This document shows positions 44,225 to 52,395 of a DNA stretch of 64,000 nucleotides, one piece after another; position 1 is the first letter of the stretch, and each line of letters opens with the position of its first letter. The translations under genes were made by a program, and so were the position numbers. The stretch comes from JAPLST01 sp964397565 (lineage in GTDB: Bacteria > Auribacterota > UBA3054 > JAPLST01), in the NCBI GenBank assembly GCA_964397565.1, contig CAYNJC010000007.1, positions 74,800-138,799 on the forward strand, given 5' to 3'. A model generated the notes under the pieces. The model had not been told where the DNA came from, did no database searches, and saw nothing but the letters and a program-made list of their open reading frames with translations.

Positions 44225-45535
44225 ATGAAAAACAACGCACTAATTACCACTCTGCGAAGCTTGACGGGCAACCCGCGCGGCTGCGTGTATCCCGAGCCGT
44301 TATGGGGCATTCCGTACAACCTGTATGCCCCGTATATTTCCATTTACATGGTGGCCCTCGGTGTCGCCGACAAACAAATCGGCCTGATTGTCAGCATCAG
44401 TTGGGGCTGTCAGGTTGTTTTGGCGCTGTTGAGCGGTGTGATCACCGACAAGCTTGGCCGCCGGCGCACCACGCTGCTGTTTGACATTCTGGCGTGGAGC
44501 GTGCCGGCACTGATCTCCGCGGTGGCGCAGAACTTCTGGTTTTTCCTGGCGGCGGGCGTGATTAACAGCGCCTGGCGCGTCCCGTACAACTCGTGGACCT
44601 GCTTGCTGGTCGAAGATACGGATCAAAACCAAGTGGTCGCAATCTACACCTGGATCTATATTGCCAACCAAATAGCGGGCTTGCTAACACCGCTGACGGG
44701 ATTGCTGATCGGCGTGCTGACGATCGTGCCAACGATGCGCGGGCTGTATGTGTTTGCGGCACTGATGTTCACGCTCAAGGCGGTGGTCACGTACCACATG
44801 ACCGCGGAGACCGCGCAGGGCAAGGTCCGCCTGCACGAGACACGCCATCAGAGCATGCTGACAATGCTGGGCGAGTATCACGGTGTCCTGCGCGCGCTCC
44901 TGCACACGCCGCAGACATTCTACACGGCCGGGATCATGCTGGTGATCAGCATTACCACCATGATCAGCGGCAGTTTCTGGGCGATCATCATGACGGAAAA
45001 ACTGCACATCCCGGCCCAGAACCTGGCGGCCTTTCTGTTTGTCAGATCCGCCATTATGTTGGTGTTCTTTTTTGTGGCGATGCCGCGCATCAGCAAGCTG
45101 CATTTCAAGGTGCCGATGGTATTCGGGTTTCTTGGCTTCATTGTCAGCCAGGTGCTGCTGGTTACTGCGCCCGACCGGGGCTATGTCGTGTTGCTCGTGA
45201 GCACGTTGCTGGAGACCTGCAGCTATGCGACGGTCAGTCCGTTAGTGGATCACATGGTCGCGTTGACGGTCGCACCCCAGGAACGGGCGCGGATTCAGTC
45301 CATTCTCTTCGTCGGCATCATCCTGCTTACGTCACCCTTTGGTTGGATTGCTGGAACGCTCTCGAGCATCAACAAGAGCCTGCCGTTTTTGTTGAATTGT
45401 GCCCTGTTTGCGGTGGGCGCGGTGCTGGCATACCTCGCCGGGCAGGCGGCGCGCAGACGACGCGAGACCGACACCGCTGCGACGAAGCCTCCAGCCGTTT
45501 TCTTGCATGCTATGACGGCACCCTCAGGCACATGA
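44225..45535 (+). CDS. Major facilitator superfamily transporter
   Basis: A 436-aa protein with about 12 hydrophobic helices. Residues 75-90 (GVITDKLGRRRTTL) give the MFS loop 2-3 signature. A central cytoplasmic loop sits around residues 195-225. The substrate is not visible; a substrate-specific motif is lacking. The last bases overlap the CYTH gene by ATGA, and the leader is almost absent. Confidence 0.85.
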   Translation: MKNNALITTLRSLTGNPRGCVYPEPLWGIPYNLYAPYISIYMVALGVADKQIGLIVSISWGCQVVLALLSGVITDKLGRRRTTLLFDILAWSVPALISAVAQNFWFFLAAGVINSAWRVPYNSWTCLLVEDTDQNQVVAIYTWIYIANQIAGLLTPLTGLLIGVLTIVPTMRGLYVFAALMFTLKAVVTYHMTAETAQGKVRLHETRHQSMLTMLGEYHGVLRALLHTPQTFYTAGIMLVISITTMISGSFWAIIMTEKLHIPAQNLAAFLFVRSAIMLVFFFVAMPRISKLHFKVPMVFGFLGFIVSQVLLVTAPDRGYVVLLVSTLLETCSYATVSPLVDHMVALTVAPQERARIQSILFVGIILLTSPFGWIAGTLSSINKSLPFLLNCALFAVGAVLAYLAGQAARRRRETDTAATKPPAVFLHAMTAPSGT

Positions 45536-46059
45536 AGCGCATGGCCCGCAACATCGAAATAAAAGCCAGGATTGAAAGCGTCGCAACGCTGGCGCCCCGC
45601 GTAGCTGCGCTGGCCGATCAGGGCCCGTTTGAGCTTGAGCAAGACGATACCTTCTTTGCCTGCGACAATGGCCGGCTCAAACTCCGGACGTTGTCTGCTA
45701 CCGAAGGCCAACTCGTCTTCTACCGCCGGCCAGACCAGGCCGGGCCAAAAGAGTCGTTCTATGTCATTGCGCACACGCCAGTGCCTGACACGCTGCGTGA
45801 AGTGTTGTCACGTGCGTATGGAGAAACGGGGCGGGTGCGCAAGCACCGCACGGTGTTTCTGGCCGGCCACACGCGCATTCATCTGGATCAGGTCGAGCAA
45901 CTGGGCCACTTCCTTGAACTGGAAGTGGTGCTGGAAGACAATGAACCGGCTGAAGCCGGTGTGGCCGTCGCCCATGAGCTCCTCACCAAATTGGGGATTT
46001 CATCGACACAGCTCGTCGAAGGGGCGTATCTTGATCTGCTCAATCAGCAACAGGTCTGA
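45532..46059 (+). CDS. CYTH-domain protein (class IV adenylate cyclase / triphosphatase-like)
   Basis: A 175-aa protein whose start overlaps the MFS stop by ATGA (the ATG at 45541 is an alternative). The N-terminal 'ARNIEIKARI' carries the ExExK signature, followed by 'LKLRTLSATEGQLVFYRRPD', RKHRTVF, 'IHLDQVEQLGHFLELEVV' and ELLTKLGI, the ordered acid/base residues of the CYTH tunnel. Enzymes of this fold hydrolyse triphosphates (often thiamine triphosphate) or make cAMP. Which substrate it uses cannot be told. The coupling to MFS is by transcription only. Confidence 0.85.
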   Translation: MKRMARNIEIKARIESVATLAPRVAALADQGPFELEQDDTFFACDNGRLKLRTLSATEGQLVFYRRPDQAGPKESFYVIAHTPVPDTLREVLSRAYGETGRVRKHRTVFLAGHTRIHLDQVEQLGHFLELEVVLEDNEPAEAGVAVAHELLTKLGISSTQLVEGAYLDLLNQQQV

Positions 46060-46348
46060 TGCTCATAGACCTGGTGTCCGTGTTGCCATGTGCGCGATGC
46101 GGACAATGGCATTCATTGCCTGTCGTGCGTTGACGCGCATGCGCCGGCGGCGTGATTGCGGGGGTCTTTGCGCAGATGTAGCCGCGGGCGTTGACCGCGG
46201 CAGGAGCAACCGCCCTCGGCGCGGGCGGCTACAATTGCGGACGTCTGCTGTAGATACGGAACGGCGTTCCGCGAGTGGATACGCCGCACGCCGTGCGGCG
46301 GCTACGGGCAGAAACGCACGATCCAAATGAACGACATGTCAGACAGAC
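46060..46348. other. Intergenic stretch with hairpins
   Basis: Several GC palindromes (for example CGGAAC-GGC-GTTCCG near 46258 and CCGCA-CGCCG-TGCGG near 46286). No gene seen. Confidence 0.5.
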
Positions 46349-47194
46349 CTATGCACTGGCGCGCAGCCGGCGGACTAGCAACGAGACGGCAAACACACCC
46401 GCCGCAATCAGCACGATCGTCGCCCCGGTCGCGGTAGCAAGATAATACGAAAGGAGCAGGCCCGTTATGCCGCTGGCGCTGCCCAAGCCGACCGCCCACA
46501 GGACATAGCCGCGCGTGGTGCGCGCCAGATTCCGCGCGGCCGCCGCCGGCAACAGCAACAGGGAGTTGATCACCAGCAGGCCGATCCACGGAATGCAGAT
46601 CATGACAAACAAGGCCACCACCACCGCCAGAATCGTCTCGACCAGCCAGACCGGCACGCCGCGGCTGATCGCCAGCGCAGTGCTGACCGACGTCAGAAAA
46701 ATGCGGTTAAACAGTGCCAGGATGATCGCGCACACGACCACGCTCACGAGGGCCAGCAATTGGAGTTCGGCTTGGGTGACGGTCAATATATCGCCGACAA
46801 GAAAGTTGGTATAGCGCTGAAACCCGCCTTGGCGCGACAGAATGACGACGCCCAGCGCCACGCTGCACGCCATCGCCAGGCCGATGATCGTATCCAATGA
46901 CGCCGCGGCATAGCGCCGGCAGACGCTGATGCTGAGCGCAAACAAGACGGCAAAGAGCAGCATTGCCGGGCGTGGCTCGCCCAACCCAAGCAGCACGCCG
47001 CACGCAATCCCCGTCAAGGCGGAGTGCCCGACCGCGTCAGAGAAATACGCCATCTGTTTGTTGATGACGACGCAGCCCAGCAGCGCGCAGACCGGCGTCA
47101 TCAGCACGACGGCCAGCAAGGCGTGGCGCATGAACGCATACTGGGCCCAGTCGCCAGGCAGGTGTTGCACGAGGGTGTGCCAGAGCTCCATCAT
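46349..47194 (-). CDS. Zinc/manganese-type ABC transporter permease (ABC-3 family)
   Basis: A 281-aa integral membrane protein with about 8-9 helices. The landmark 'AYFSDAVGHSALTGIACGVL' near residue 50 is the ABC-3 (ZnuB/MntB/TroC) signature segment. It forms the channel for a divalent metal together with the ATPase encoded immediately upstream; their genes overlap by 4 bp. The substrate-binding lipoprotein is not in the window, so metal specificity is unknown. Downstream is non-coding. Confidence 0.9.
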   Translation of the reverse strand: MMELWHTLVQHLPGDWAQYAFMRHALLAVVLMTPVCALLGCVVINKQMAYFSDAVGHSALTGIACGVLLGLGEPRPAMLLFAVLFALSISVCRRYAAASLDTIIGLAMACSVALGVVILSRQGGFQRYTNFLVGDILTVTQAELQLLALVSVVVCAIILALFNRIFLTSVSTALAISRGVPVWLVETILAVVVALFVMICIPWIGLLVINSLLLLPAAAARNLARTTRGYVLWAVGLGSASGITGLLLSYYLATATGATIVLIAAGVFAVSLLVRRLRASA

Positions 47195-47991
47195 GCGGCC
47201 GCGTGCGCGGGTGGCAACCCCAGGGCTGCGCGCACGGCCGGCTCCGCCATCACCTCACGCGGGCTACCTTGACCGACGATGCGTTGCTGCAGGCAGATAA
47301 AGCGATCCGACACGATGGCGGCGGCGGCCAAATCATGTGAAACCATGATCACCGACAAATCAAACTGCTCGCGCAACCGCGAGACGGTGCGATAAAAGGC
47401 TTGGACGCCGCCATGGTCCATCGCGGTCAGCGGCTCGTCCAGCAGCACGATATCCGGCACGGGGGTCAATGCCAGCGCCAGCAAAACCCGCTGCAATTGT
47501 CCGCCGGACAACGCGCCGATGCGGGCGCTGATCAGTGCATGGGCGTCCACTTGTGCCAAGGCCGCTGCGGCCTGGGCGCGCACGCCGGCGCGCCGCGCCA
47601 GGCAGACGGGCCAGGCCGACACCGCCGCGCAAAACAAATCCAAGACCGTCACCGGCGCCGTCTTGTCCACGGCAACCTGCTGCGGAACATAGCCGACGCG
47701 CGGCTTCGTGGCGGTAGCGGCATCATGCACGGCCTCGAAACGAAACGTGCCATGATAGGGGATTTCGCCCACCAGCGCGCGCAAGAGGGTGGTCTTGCCC
47801 GCGCCATTCGGGCCGATGAGGGTGACCATCTCGCCGCAGTGCAGATGCAGATCGACATGCTGCACCGCCCAATAGGCGCCAAAACGCACGCTCAAATCAC
47901 GGACTTGCACACAACAAACGCCGTCCGTGCGATGCGCCCGGCTCTTGGCCTGGTGCGCCACGGGAAGTGCTTCGCCGGCGCAGGTGGCCAT
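47191..47991 (-). CDS. Zinc/manganese-type ABC transporter ATPase
   Basis: A 266-aa ATPase. Walker A GPNGAGKTT (about 59-67), Q-loop near YVPQQ, signature LSGGQLQR, Walker B IVLLDEP and the H-loop in VSHDL are present in order. The family is that of ZnuC/TroB-type metal importers, matching the permease gene that follows with a 4-bp overlap. The N-terminus has about 25 extra residues before the domain, so the true start may be slightly later. It follows the cupin gene by 4 bp and is probably in one transcript with the cold-shock and cupin genes. Confidence 0.9.
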   Translation of the reverse strand: MATCAGEALPVAHQAKSRAHRTDGVCCVQVRDLSVRFGAYWAVQHVDLHLHCGEMVTLIGPNGAGKTTLLRALVGEIPYHGTFRFEAVHDAATATKPRVGYVPQQVAVDKTAPVTVLDLFCAAVSAWPVCLARRAGVRAQAAAALAQVDAHALISARIGALSGGQLQRVLLALALTPVPDIVLLDEPLTAMDHGGVQAFYRTVSRLREQFDLSVIMVSHDLAAAAIVSDRFICLQQRIVGQGSPREVMAEPAVRAALGLPPAHAAA

Positions 47992-47995
47992 GCCG

Positions 47996-48349
47996 TCAGT
48001 GCGCGTGGCTGTTTTCAGGCGGCAAGGTCACGGCGGGCGCCACCACATAGATATAGCGCAGCGGTTCCGGGCCGCTGCTGACAATGTCATGCTCACACTG
48101 CGGCGGCACATAGACCGCCACACCGGCGCGCACGCTGATCGACGGCTTTTCCCGAAAGCAGGCTTCGCCGGCGCCGGCCAGCACGATGATAAATTCCTCG
48201 CGTGCGCCGGTGGTGTGCCAGCCGACGGTCTCGCCGGCACGCAGCGTGACATAGCCACTGCGCATGGCCACGCTCTGCGGTGGTCCGCTCAGGAGTTCAA
48301 GATAGTCGCCATTGCGGGGCGTCGCATTGATCAGGTGCGGTTCGTGCAT
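47996..48349 (-). CDS. Cupin-domain protein
   Basis: A 117-aa protein; the start MHEPHLINATPRNG at 48349 lies 1 nt after the cold-shock stop. The single cupin barrel has cupin box 1 'GWHTTGAREEFIIVLAG' and a later box-2-like 'PPQCEHDIVSSG' with His for metal. The enzyme or sensor role is not known; it may be a metal-linked partner of the ABC transporter encoded 4 bp downstream. Confidence 0.75.
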   Translation of the reverse strand: MHEPHLINATPRNGDYLELLSGPPQSVAMRSGYVTLRAGETVGWHTTGAREEFIIVLAGAGEACFREKPSISVRAGVAVYVPPQCEHDIVSSGPEPLRYIYVVAPAVTLPPENSHAH

Positions 48350-48350
48350 G

Positions 48351-48548
48351 CTACTCTTGGCCGATGCGTTTGACGCCTTTGGCGCACGGCCCTTTCGGCC
48401 CTTCGCCCAGCTCGTACTCGACCGCATAGCCCGTGTCCAGCGGTACGGCCACTTCTGTGTGATGCACGAAAATGTCCGTGCCGTCTTCTTGTTCGATGAA
48501 ACCGAACCCTTTGGTATTACTGTACCATTTCACTTTGCCATGTGGCAT
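48351..48548 (-). CDS. Cold-shock domain protein
   Basis: A 65-aa single CSD. RNP1 region KGFGFI (residues 13-18) and RNP2 region DIFVHHT (residues 26-32) are intact, so it binds single-stranded RNA or DNA. GAGGAG precedes the ATG at 48548. It is the first gene of a four-gene leftward run (csp, cupin, ABC ATPase, permease). The open frame upstream of this ATG is not used. Confidence 0.95.
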   Translation of the reverse strand: MPHGKVKWYSNTKGFGFIEQEDGTDIFVHHTEVAVPLDTGYAVEYELGEGPKGPCAKGVKRIGQE

Positions 48549-48612
48549 GGAGACTCCTCGAGTGTAGTGAGCAAACAGCTCTGTCACGCCGTTGCCTGGC
48601 CCCGTGCCCGGC

Positions 48613-50079
48613 TCACAGATACGGCGTAAACAAGCGGGCCAGATTGTCGCGCAAGCGCACGGGAAACGGGCGGCCGTCCGCATCCTCCAGCGTCAGTGGT
48701 CGTGCCGTCGCGCGTTTGGCCGCCGCGATCTCCCGCAGCTGCACCGACAAGGTCTGGCTGTAACATTCTATATTATACTCAAAATTGAGGCGCAAGCTGC
48801 GCGGATCCCAATTGGCCGAGCCAATAAAACACCATTCATCGTCAACCAGCACCAGTTTCGAGTGGTCAAACGGCGGCGGCGTCAGCCAGACATGACAGCC
48901 CCACTCGAGTACTTGCCACAATTGGGCCGTCATCGCCCAGCCGACGGTGCGCAGGTTGCTCTGCGACGGCAGGATAATTTCGACATTGACGCCGCGCAAG
49001 GCGCAGGTGCTGAGCGCGCTGATCAAGTCCATGGTCGGCAGAAAGTAGGGCGTGACGATCTGCACCGAGCGTTGGGCGCAGGCCAGGGCGCCATGCAGCA
49101 CGCGCACCAGCTTGTCGAAATCCTCATCCGGCCCGTCCGCGATGCCGCGTGCCATCATCGCGCCGGCCGGCGCCAGCGCGGGATACCAGGCGTCGCCCTG
49201 CAGCGCTTCACCCGCCGCAAACAGCCAGTCTTCCGCGAACGCTTCCTGCAACTGCGCCACAACCGGCCCGCGCACGCGAAAATGCAGGTCTTGCACCACG
49301 TCCTTGGTGGCTTGCTGCACCAGATTGCCAAAGCGAATGTTCATCCCGCCGGTATAGCCATCCGTGCCGTCGACAATCAACATTTTGCGATGATTGCGCA
49401 GATTCATATATTGGGTGGATACCGGCGCACTGGACGGCATGAAGACCTGTGCGGGAATGCCGGCCGCGCGCAAGCTGCGCATGATGCTCGGCCGTGAATA
49501 GCGCGCGCCGACGGCGTCCACCAGCACCCGCACCGTCACGCCGCGCGTGACGGCGTGGGCTAGCGCCTCGACAAACATGCGCCCGGCCGCGTCGTTGTCA
49601 AAGATATAGGTGGCCAGCGCCAGCGTGCGTTGGGCGCGCCCGATCGCCGCCAGCATCGCCGGATAGGCTGCGTCGCCATTGACCAGCGGCTCGAGCAGAT
49701 TGCCGTCCAGCAGCGGGCGGCGGGTCACGCGCGCCACCAGCGTGTTCAAACTCATGAGGTGTGCCGCGCCAGCCGGCAACACTGACCGCAACTCGTGCTG
49801 GGTGCAGACCTGCGCCTTCGCGACACGCGCGCCAAGCTGCCGGCTGCGGGTGCGCACGGCCTTGCGTTTGATCCGGTTGATCCCCAGAAAATAGTAGAGC
49901 AAGGTGCCGGCGATCGGGAACACGATGATCACGCCGACCCAGCCGACGGCCGCGCGCGGATCACGCTTGTACATGGCCGCGTGACTGGCGGCGCACACCG
50001 CGCAGACCACCACCGTCACGGTCAGCAGATACGGCCAGACTGCCAAGACGCTTGTCGCAATGTTGGTCAACGTATGCAT
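48613..50079 (-). CDS. cls: Cardiolipin synthase (phospholipase D family)
   Basis: A 488-aa membrane protein that condenses two phosphatidylglycerols, or exchanges head groups, to cardiolipin. Two N-terminal membrane helices (about 12-34 and 41-62) form the PLDNc part. HKD 1 is 'HRKMLIVDGTDGYTGGMN' (about 229-246), HKD 2 'HSKLVLVDDEWCFIGSAN' (about 403-420); both have the full H-x-K-x4-D. The genes on both sides are in the same direction: EEP upstream by 6 bp, csp downstream. Confidence 0.93.
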   Translation of the reverse strand: MHTLTNIATSVLAVWPYLLTVTVVVCAVCAASHAAMYKRDPRAAVGWVGVIIVFPIAGTLLYYFLGINRIKRKAVRTRSRQLGARVAKAQVCTQHELRSVLPAGAAHLMSLNTLVARVTRRPLLDGNLLEPLVNGDAAYPAMLAAIGRAQRTLALATYIFDNDAAGRMFVEALAHAVTRGVTVRVLVDAVGARYSRPSIMRSLRAAGIPAQVFMPSSAPVSTQYMNLRNHRKMLIVDGTDGYTGGMNIRFGNLVQQATKDVVQDLHFRVRGPVVAQLQEAFAEDWLFAAGEALQGDAWYPALAPAGAMMARGIADGPDEDFDKLVRVLHGALACAQRSVQIVTPYFLPTMDLISALSTCALRGVNVEIILPSQSNLRTVGWAMTAQLWQVLEWGCHVWLTPPPFDHSKLVLVDDEWCFIGSANWDPRSLRLNFEYNIECYSQTLSVQLREIAAAKRATARPLTLEDADGRPFPVRLRDNLARLFTPYL

Positions 50080-50085
50080 CGGCGG

Positions 50086-50820
50086 TCAGTCGAAGTCAAG
50101 ATCGCACACCAGCGGCATGTGATCCGAGAGGTGCACCGGCGGAATGAAAAAGTCGCGCACTCGCAGTTCCGGGCTGTGCAGAATGAAATCCAGCTGGCGG
50201 TGCGGCTTGCGGCTCGGATGCGAAGGGGCATTGCGCACATTGGCGTTGACCAGCCCCGTCGCCGCCAAAAACAATTTCAGCTCGTGCGCGCCCCACAGCA
50301 GATTGAAGTCGCCCCCCACCAGCACGGGTTTGTCGGCGCTTTGAATCAATTCATGCAAGTCGCGCAATTGATAGTGCCGATGGCGAAAGAAAACCGAGAG
50401 ATGCACCAGAAAAATTACGCACTGCTCGAGCTCGAGCTCGATTACCAGGCGTTTGAGGCCATGCTCAAAATAGTGAAACTTCTGGTTCTTGATTGCGTGG
50501 CGCGTCAGAAACGCGTTGCCTTGTTTGCTGAACAAGGGCAGGCGCTGCAACAGGCCGAGCGGTTTGTACTTCGATTGGTACAAGTGATAATGCCCCAATC
50601 CGGCCGCGATGACTTCCGCCTGATTGCGCTTCTCGCTGCGATAGGTGCCGCTGTCCACCTCGAGCAGGCCGACCACATCGGGCGCAACCTTTTTGATGAA
50701 GGTGGCAATCCGCTCAAGATTATCACCGGTCGGCCGCAGATAGCCAATAAACGGCAGGGGCAGGTGAAAGCACCGGCTCGAACCGGTGGCATAGCGGATG
50801 TTATACAGCAGAAATCGCAT
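50086..50820 (-). CDS. Endonuclease/exonuclease/phosphatase (EEP) family protein
   Basis: A 244-aa hydrolase; start 50820 (MRFLLYNIRYATG). The EEP fold shows LLYNIRY at the start, Glu in LLEVDSGTYRS (about 50-60), GGDFNLLW (the D-F-N site) and C-terminal LDFILHS and SDHMPLV. Members cleave phosphodiesters of nucleic acid or phospholipid headgroups. Its partner gene cls starts 6 bp downstream, which hints at a lipid-related role, though this is inference. A consensus-like promoter is at 50846-50874. Confidence 0.85.
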   Translation of the reverse strand: MRFLLYNIRYATGSSRCFHLPLPFIGYLRPTGDNLERIATFIKKVAPDVVGLLEVDSGTYRSEKRNQAEVIAAGLGHYHLYQSKYKPLGLLQRLPLFSKQGNAFLTRHAIKNQKFHYFEHGLKRLVIELELEQCVIFLVHLSVFFRHRHYQLRDLHELIQSADKPVLVGGDFNLLWGAHELKLFLAATGLVNANVRNAPSHPSRKPHRQLDFILHSPELRVRDFFIPPVHLSDHMPLVCDLDFD

Positions 50821-50845
50821 AATGTGTTGTTTACTACCGCTAGCG

Positions 50846-50874
50846 ATTGTAGCGCATCCGGCCCGCCCTGTCAA
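50846..50874 (-). promoter_or_regulatory. Promoter of the EEP-cls operon
   Basis: On the minus strand TTGACA (50869-50874), 17 nt, TACAAT (50846-50851), 25 nt before the ATG. Confidence 0.8.
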
Positions 50875-50976
50875 GCGCGCGTGAAAATTGGTTCCGGCGA
50901 TCCTTCAAAGCAGGCGCGGCGCCCTGGCGCGGTTCAGTATGCGGGAGCGACTTCTGCGGCGCGCATGTGCTGCTGC

Positions 50977-51005
50977 TTGACACCCGCTTGGATTCATGCT
51001 ATTCT
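50977..51005 (+). promoter_or_regulatory. Leaderless-type promoter of the methyltransferase
   Basis: TTGACA (50977-50982), 17 nt, TATTCT (51000-51005), then six bases and the ATG at 51012. Confidence 0.8.
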
Positions 51006-51011
51006 CATCGC

Positions 51012-52196
51012 ATGAGCACCAAACATTGTAGTAATGAAGACGGACTTGCGGGCGCGCTCGCGGCGCTGGCGGCGAGTCTGCACGATGCGTCACTGGTGAA
51101 ACTGTCGTTCGGCGCCTATGGCGGCGCGGATGCGACCCTGCAGAATGTGTACGCGCGGGTTGTGACCATCAAAGGCGCGCAGCACCTGTCGTTTACCTAC
51201 CGGCATGCCACCAAGGACATCGTCAAGAATGTGCCGCTCGAGCAGAGCGGCGCCGCGGTGCGCGCGCTGATGACCGATGGCTTTCGCGCCCTGCATATCT
51301 TTACCACCGCCTTCGACCTGGCCGTGCGCCTGGGCGCTAAGGGCATTGCACGGGTCAGTCGTAGCAAACCGACATTCACCGCCGTGCCGGAACCAGTGCA
51401 CGATCACGCCAAACCGCGGCCGATCGCGCCGACGACACCATGGCTGCGCGACCTGGGCGTGACCGACGACCATGGCCGCGTCAAGGAACGCATGGCCGAC
51501 AAGTTCCGCCAGATCGAGCGTTTCATCGAAATCCTCGCGCCGCTGTTCGACGCGCCGGCGCTGCGCGGGCGCCGCGAACTGCGCGTGCTGGACATGGGCT
51601 GCGGCAAGGGCTATTTGACGTTTGCCGTGTATGACTATTTGCGTGGCAAGGGGATCACGCCGCACGTCCGCGGCATCGAGGCGCGCGCGGAATTGGTGGA
51701 TGCCGGCAATGCGATTGCGCAGCGGCACGACTGCGCGGGCTTGTCCTTTGCGCAAGGCCAGATCAACGATTGTGACGCGACCGGCGTGGAGGTGGTCATC
51801 GCCTTGCACGCCTGCGACACGGCGACCGATGACGCGCTGGCGCGGGCGATCCGGGCGGGCGTGCCGTTGATCATTTGCGCGCCGTGCTGTCACAAGCAAA
51901 TTCGGCCGCAACTCACGCCGCCGGCGTTGTTGCGCGGCATTTTGCGCCACGGCATTTTGTGCGAGCGCGAAGCCGAACTGCTCACCGACGGCTTGCGCGC
52001 GCTGCTGCTCGAAGCCCATGGTTACGCGGCGAAAGTGTTCGAGTTCATCGCCAGCGAGCACACCCAGAAGAACTTGATGCTGGTCGGCGAAAAGCGCGTG
52101 GACACCGCGCCGCGCGCGGACGTGCTGCAGCAGATCGCGGAGATTAAGGCGTTTTTTGGCATTCGCACGCAGCGGCTCGAAGAGTTGCTTGCCTAA
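51012..52196 (+). CDS. SAM-dependent methyltransferase (METTL25/TRM13-like)
   Basis: A 394-aa protein. Residues 1-150 are an N-terminal domain. The Rossmann domain has the SAM loop 'RVLDMGCGKGYLTFAVYDYL' (about 194-213), acidic end IEARAEL, and 'IALHACDTATDDALA' followed by a Cys-containing 'IICAPCCHKQIRPQL', a pattern of tRNA/protein methyltransferases of the METTL25/TRM13-type. The target is unknown. Start 51012 is supported by the promoter. A strong hairpin with T6 follows 10 bp after the stop. Confidence 0.85.
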   Translation: MSTKHCSNEDGLAGALAALAASLHDASLVKLSFGAYGGADATLQNVYARVVTIKGAQHLSFTYRHATKDIVKNVPLEQSGAAVRALMTDGFRALHIFTTAFDLAVRLGAKGIARVSRSKPTFTAVPEPVHDHAKPRPIAPTTPWLRDLGVTDDHGRVKERMADKFRQIERFIEILAPLFDAPALRGRRELRVLDMGCGKGYLTFAVYDYLRGKGITPHVRGIEARAELVDAGNAIAQRHDCAGLSFAQGQINDCDATGVEVVIALHACDTATDDALARAIRAGVPLIICAPCCHKQIRPQLTPPALLRGILRHGILCEREAELLTDGLRALLLEAHGYAAKVFEFIASEHTQKNLMLVGEKRVDTAPRADVLQQIAEIKAFFGIRTQRLEELLA

Positions 52197-52206
52197 GCAG
52201 GAAAAC

Positions 52207-52227
52207 CATTCGCGGCGAATGTTTTTT
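52207..52227 (+). terminator. Rho-independent terminator
   Basis: CATTCGC-G-GCGAATG followed by TTTTTT. A sister with the same arms follows the ACT-domain gene at 55054. Confidence 0.9.
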
Positions 52228-52279
52228 AGGTGCAGCAATGTGAGAAGAGCTTGCACACCCCGATTGCTGCATCTGCACC

Positions 52280-52307
52280 GAACCCTGAACCCCGACCCCT
52301 GACCCCT
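52280..52307 (+). repeat. Heptanucleotide repeat, GAACCCT/GAACCCC/GACCCCT
   Basis: Four 7-bp units in the gap between the methyltransferase terminator and the PEP-CTERM gene. Confidence 0.88.
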
Positions 52308-52395
52308 CAGCGCGGGAGTATGTTGCGTTCCGCTTGCAATCTCACGTGGGAAATGCTATAGCTAGTGCCATAACAATTTGATTTGGAGAAAGGCC

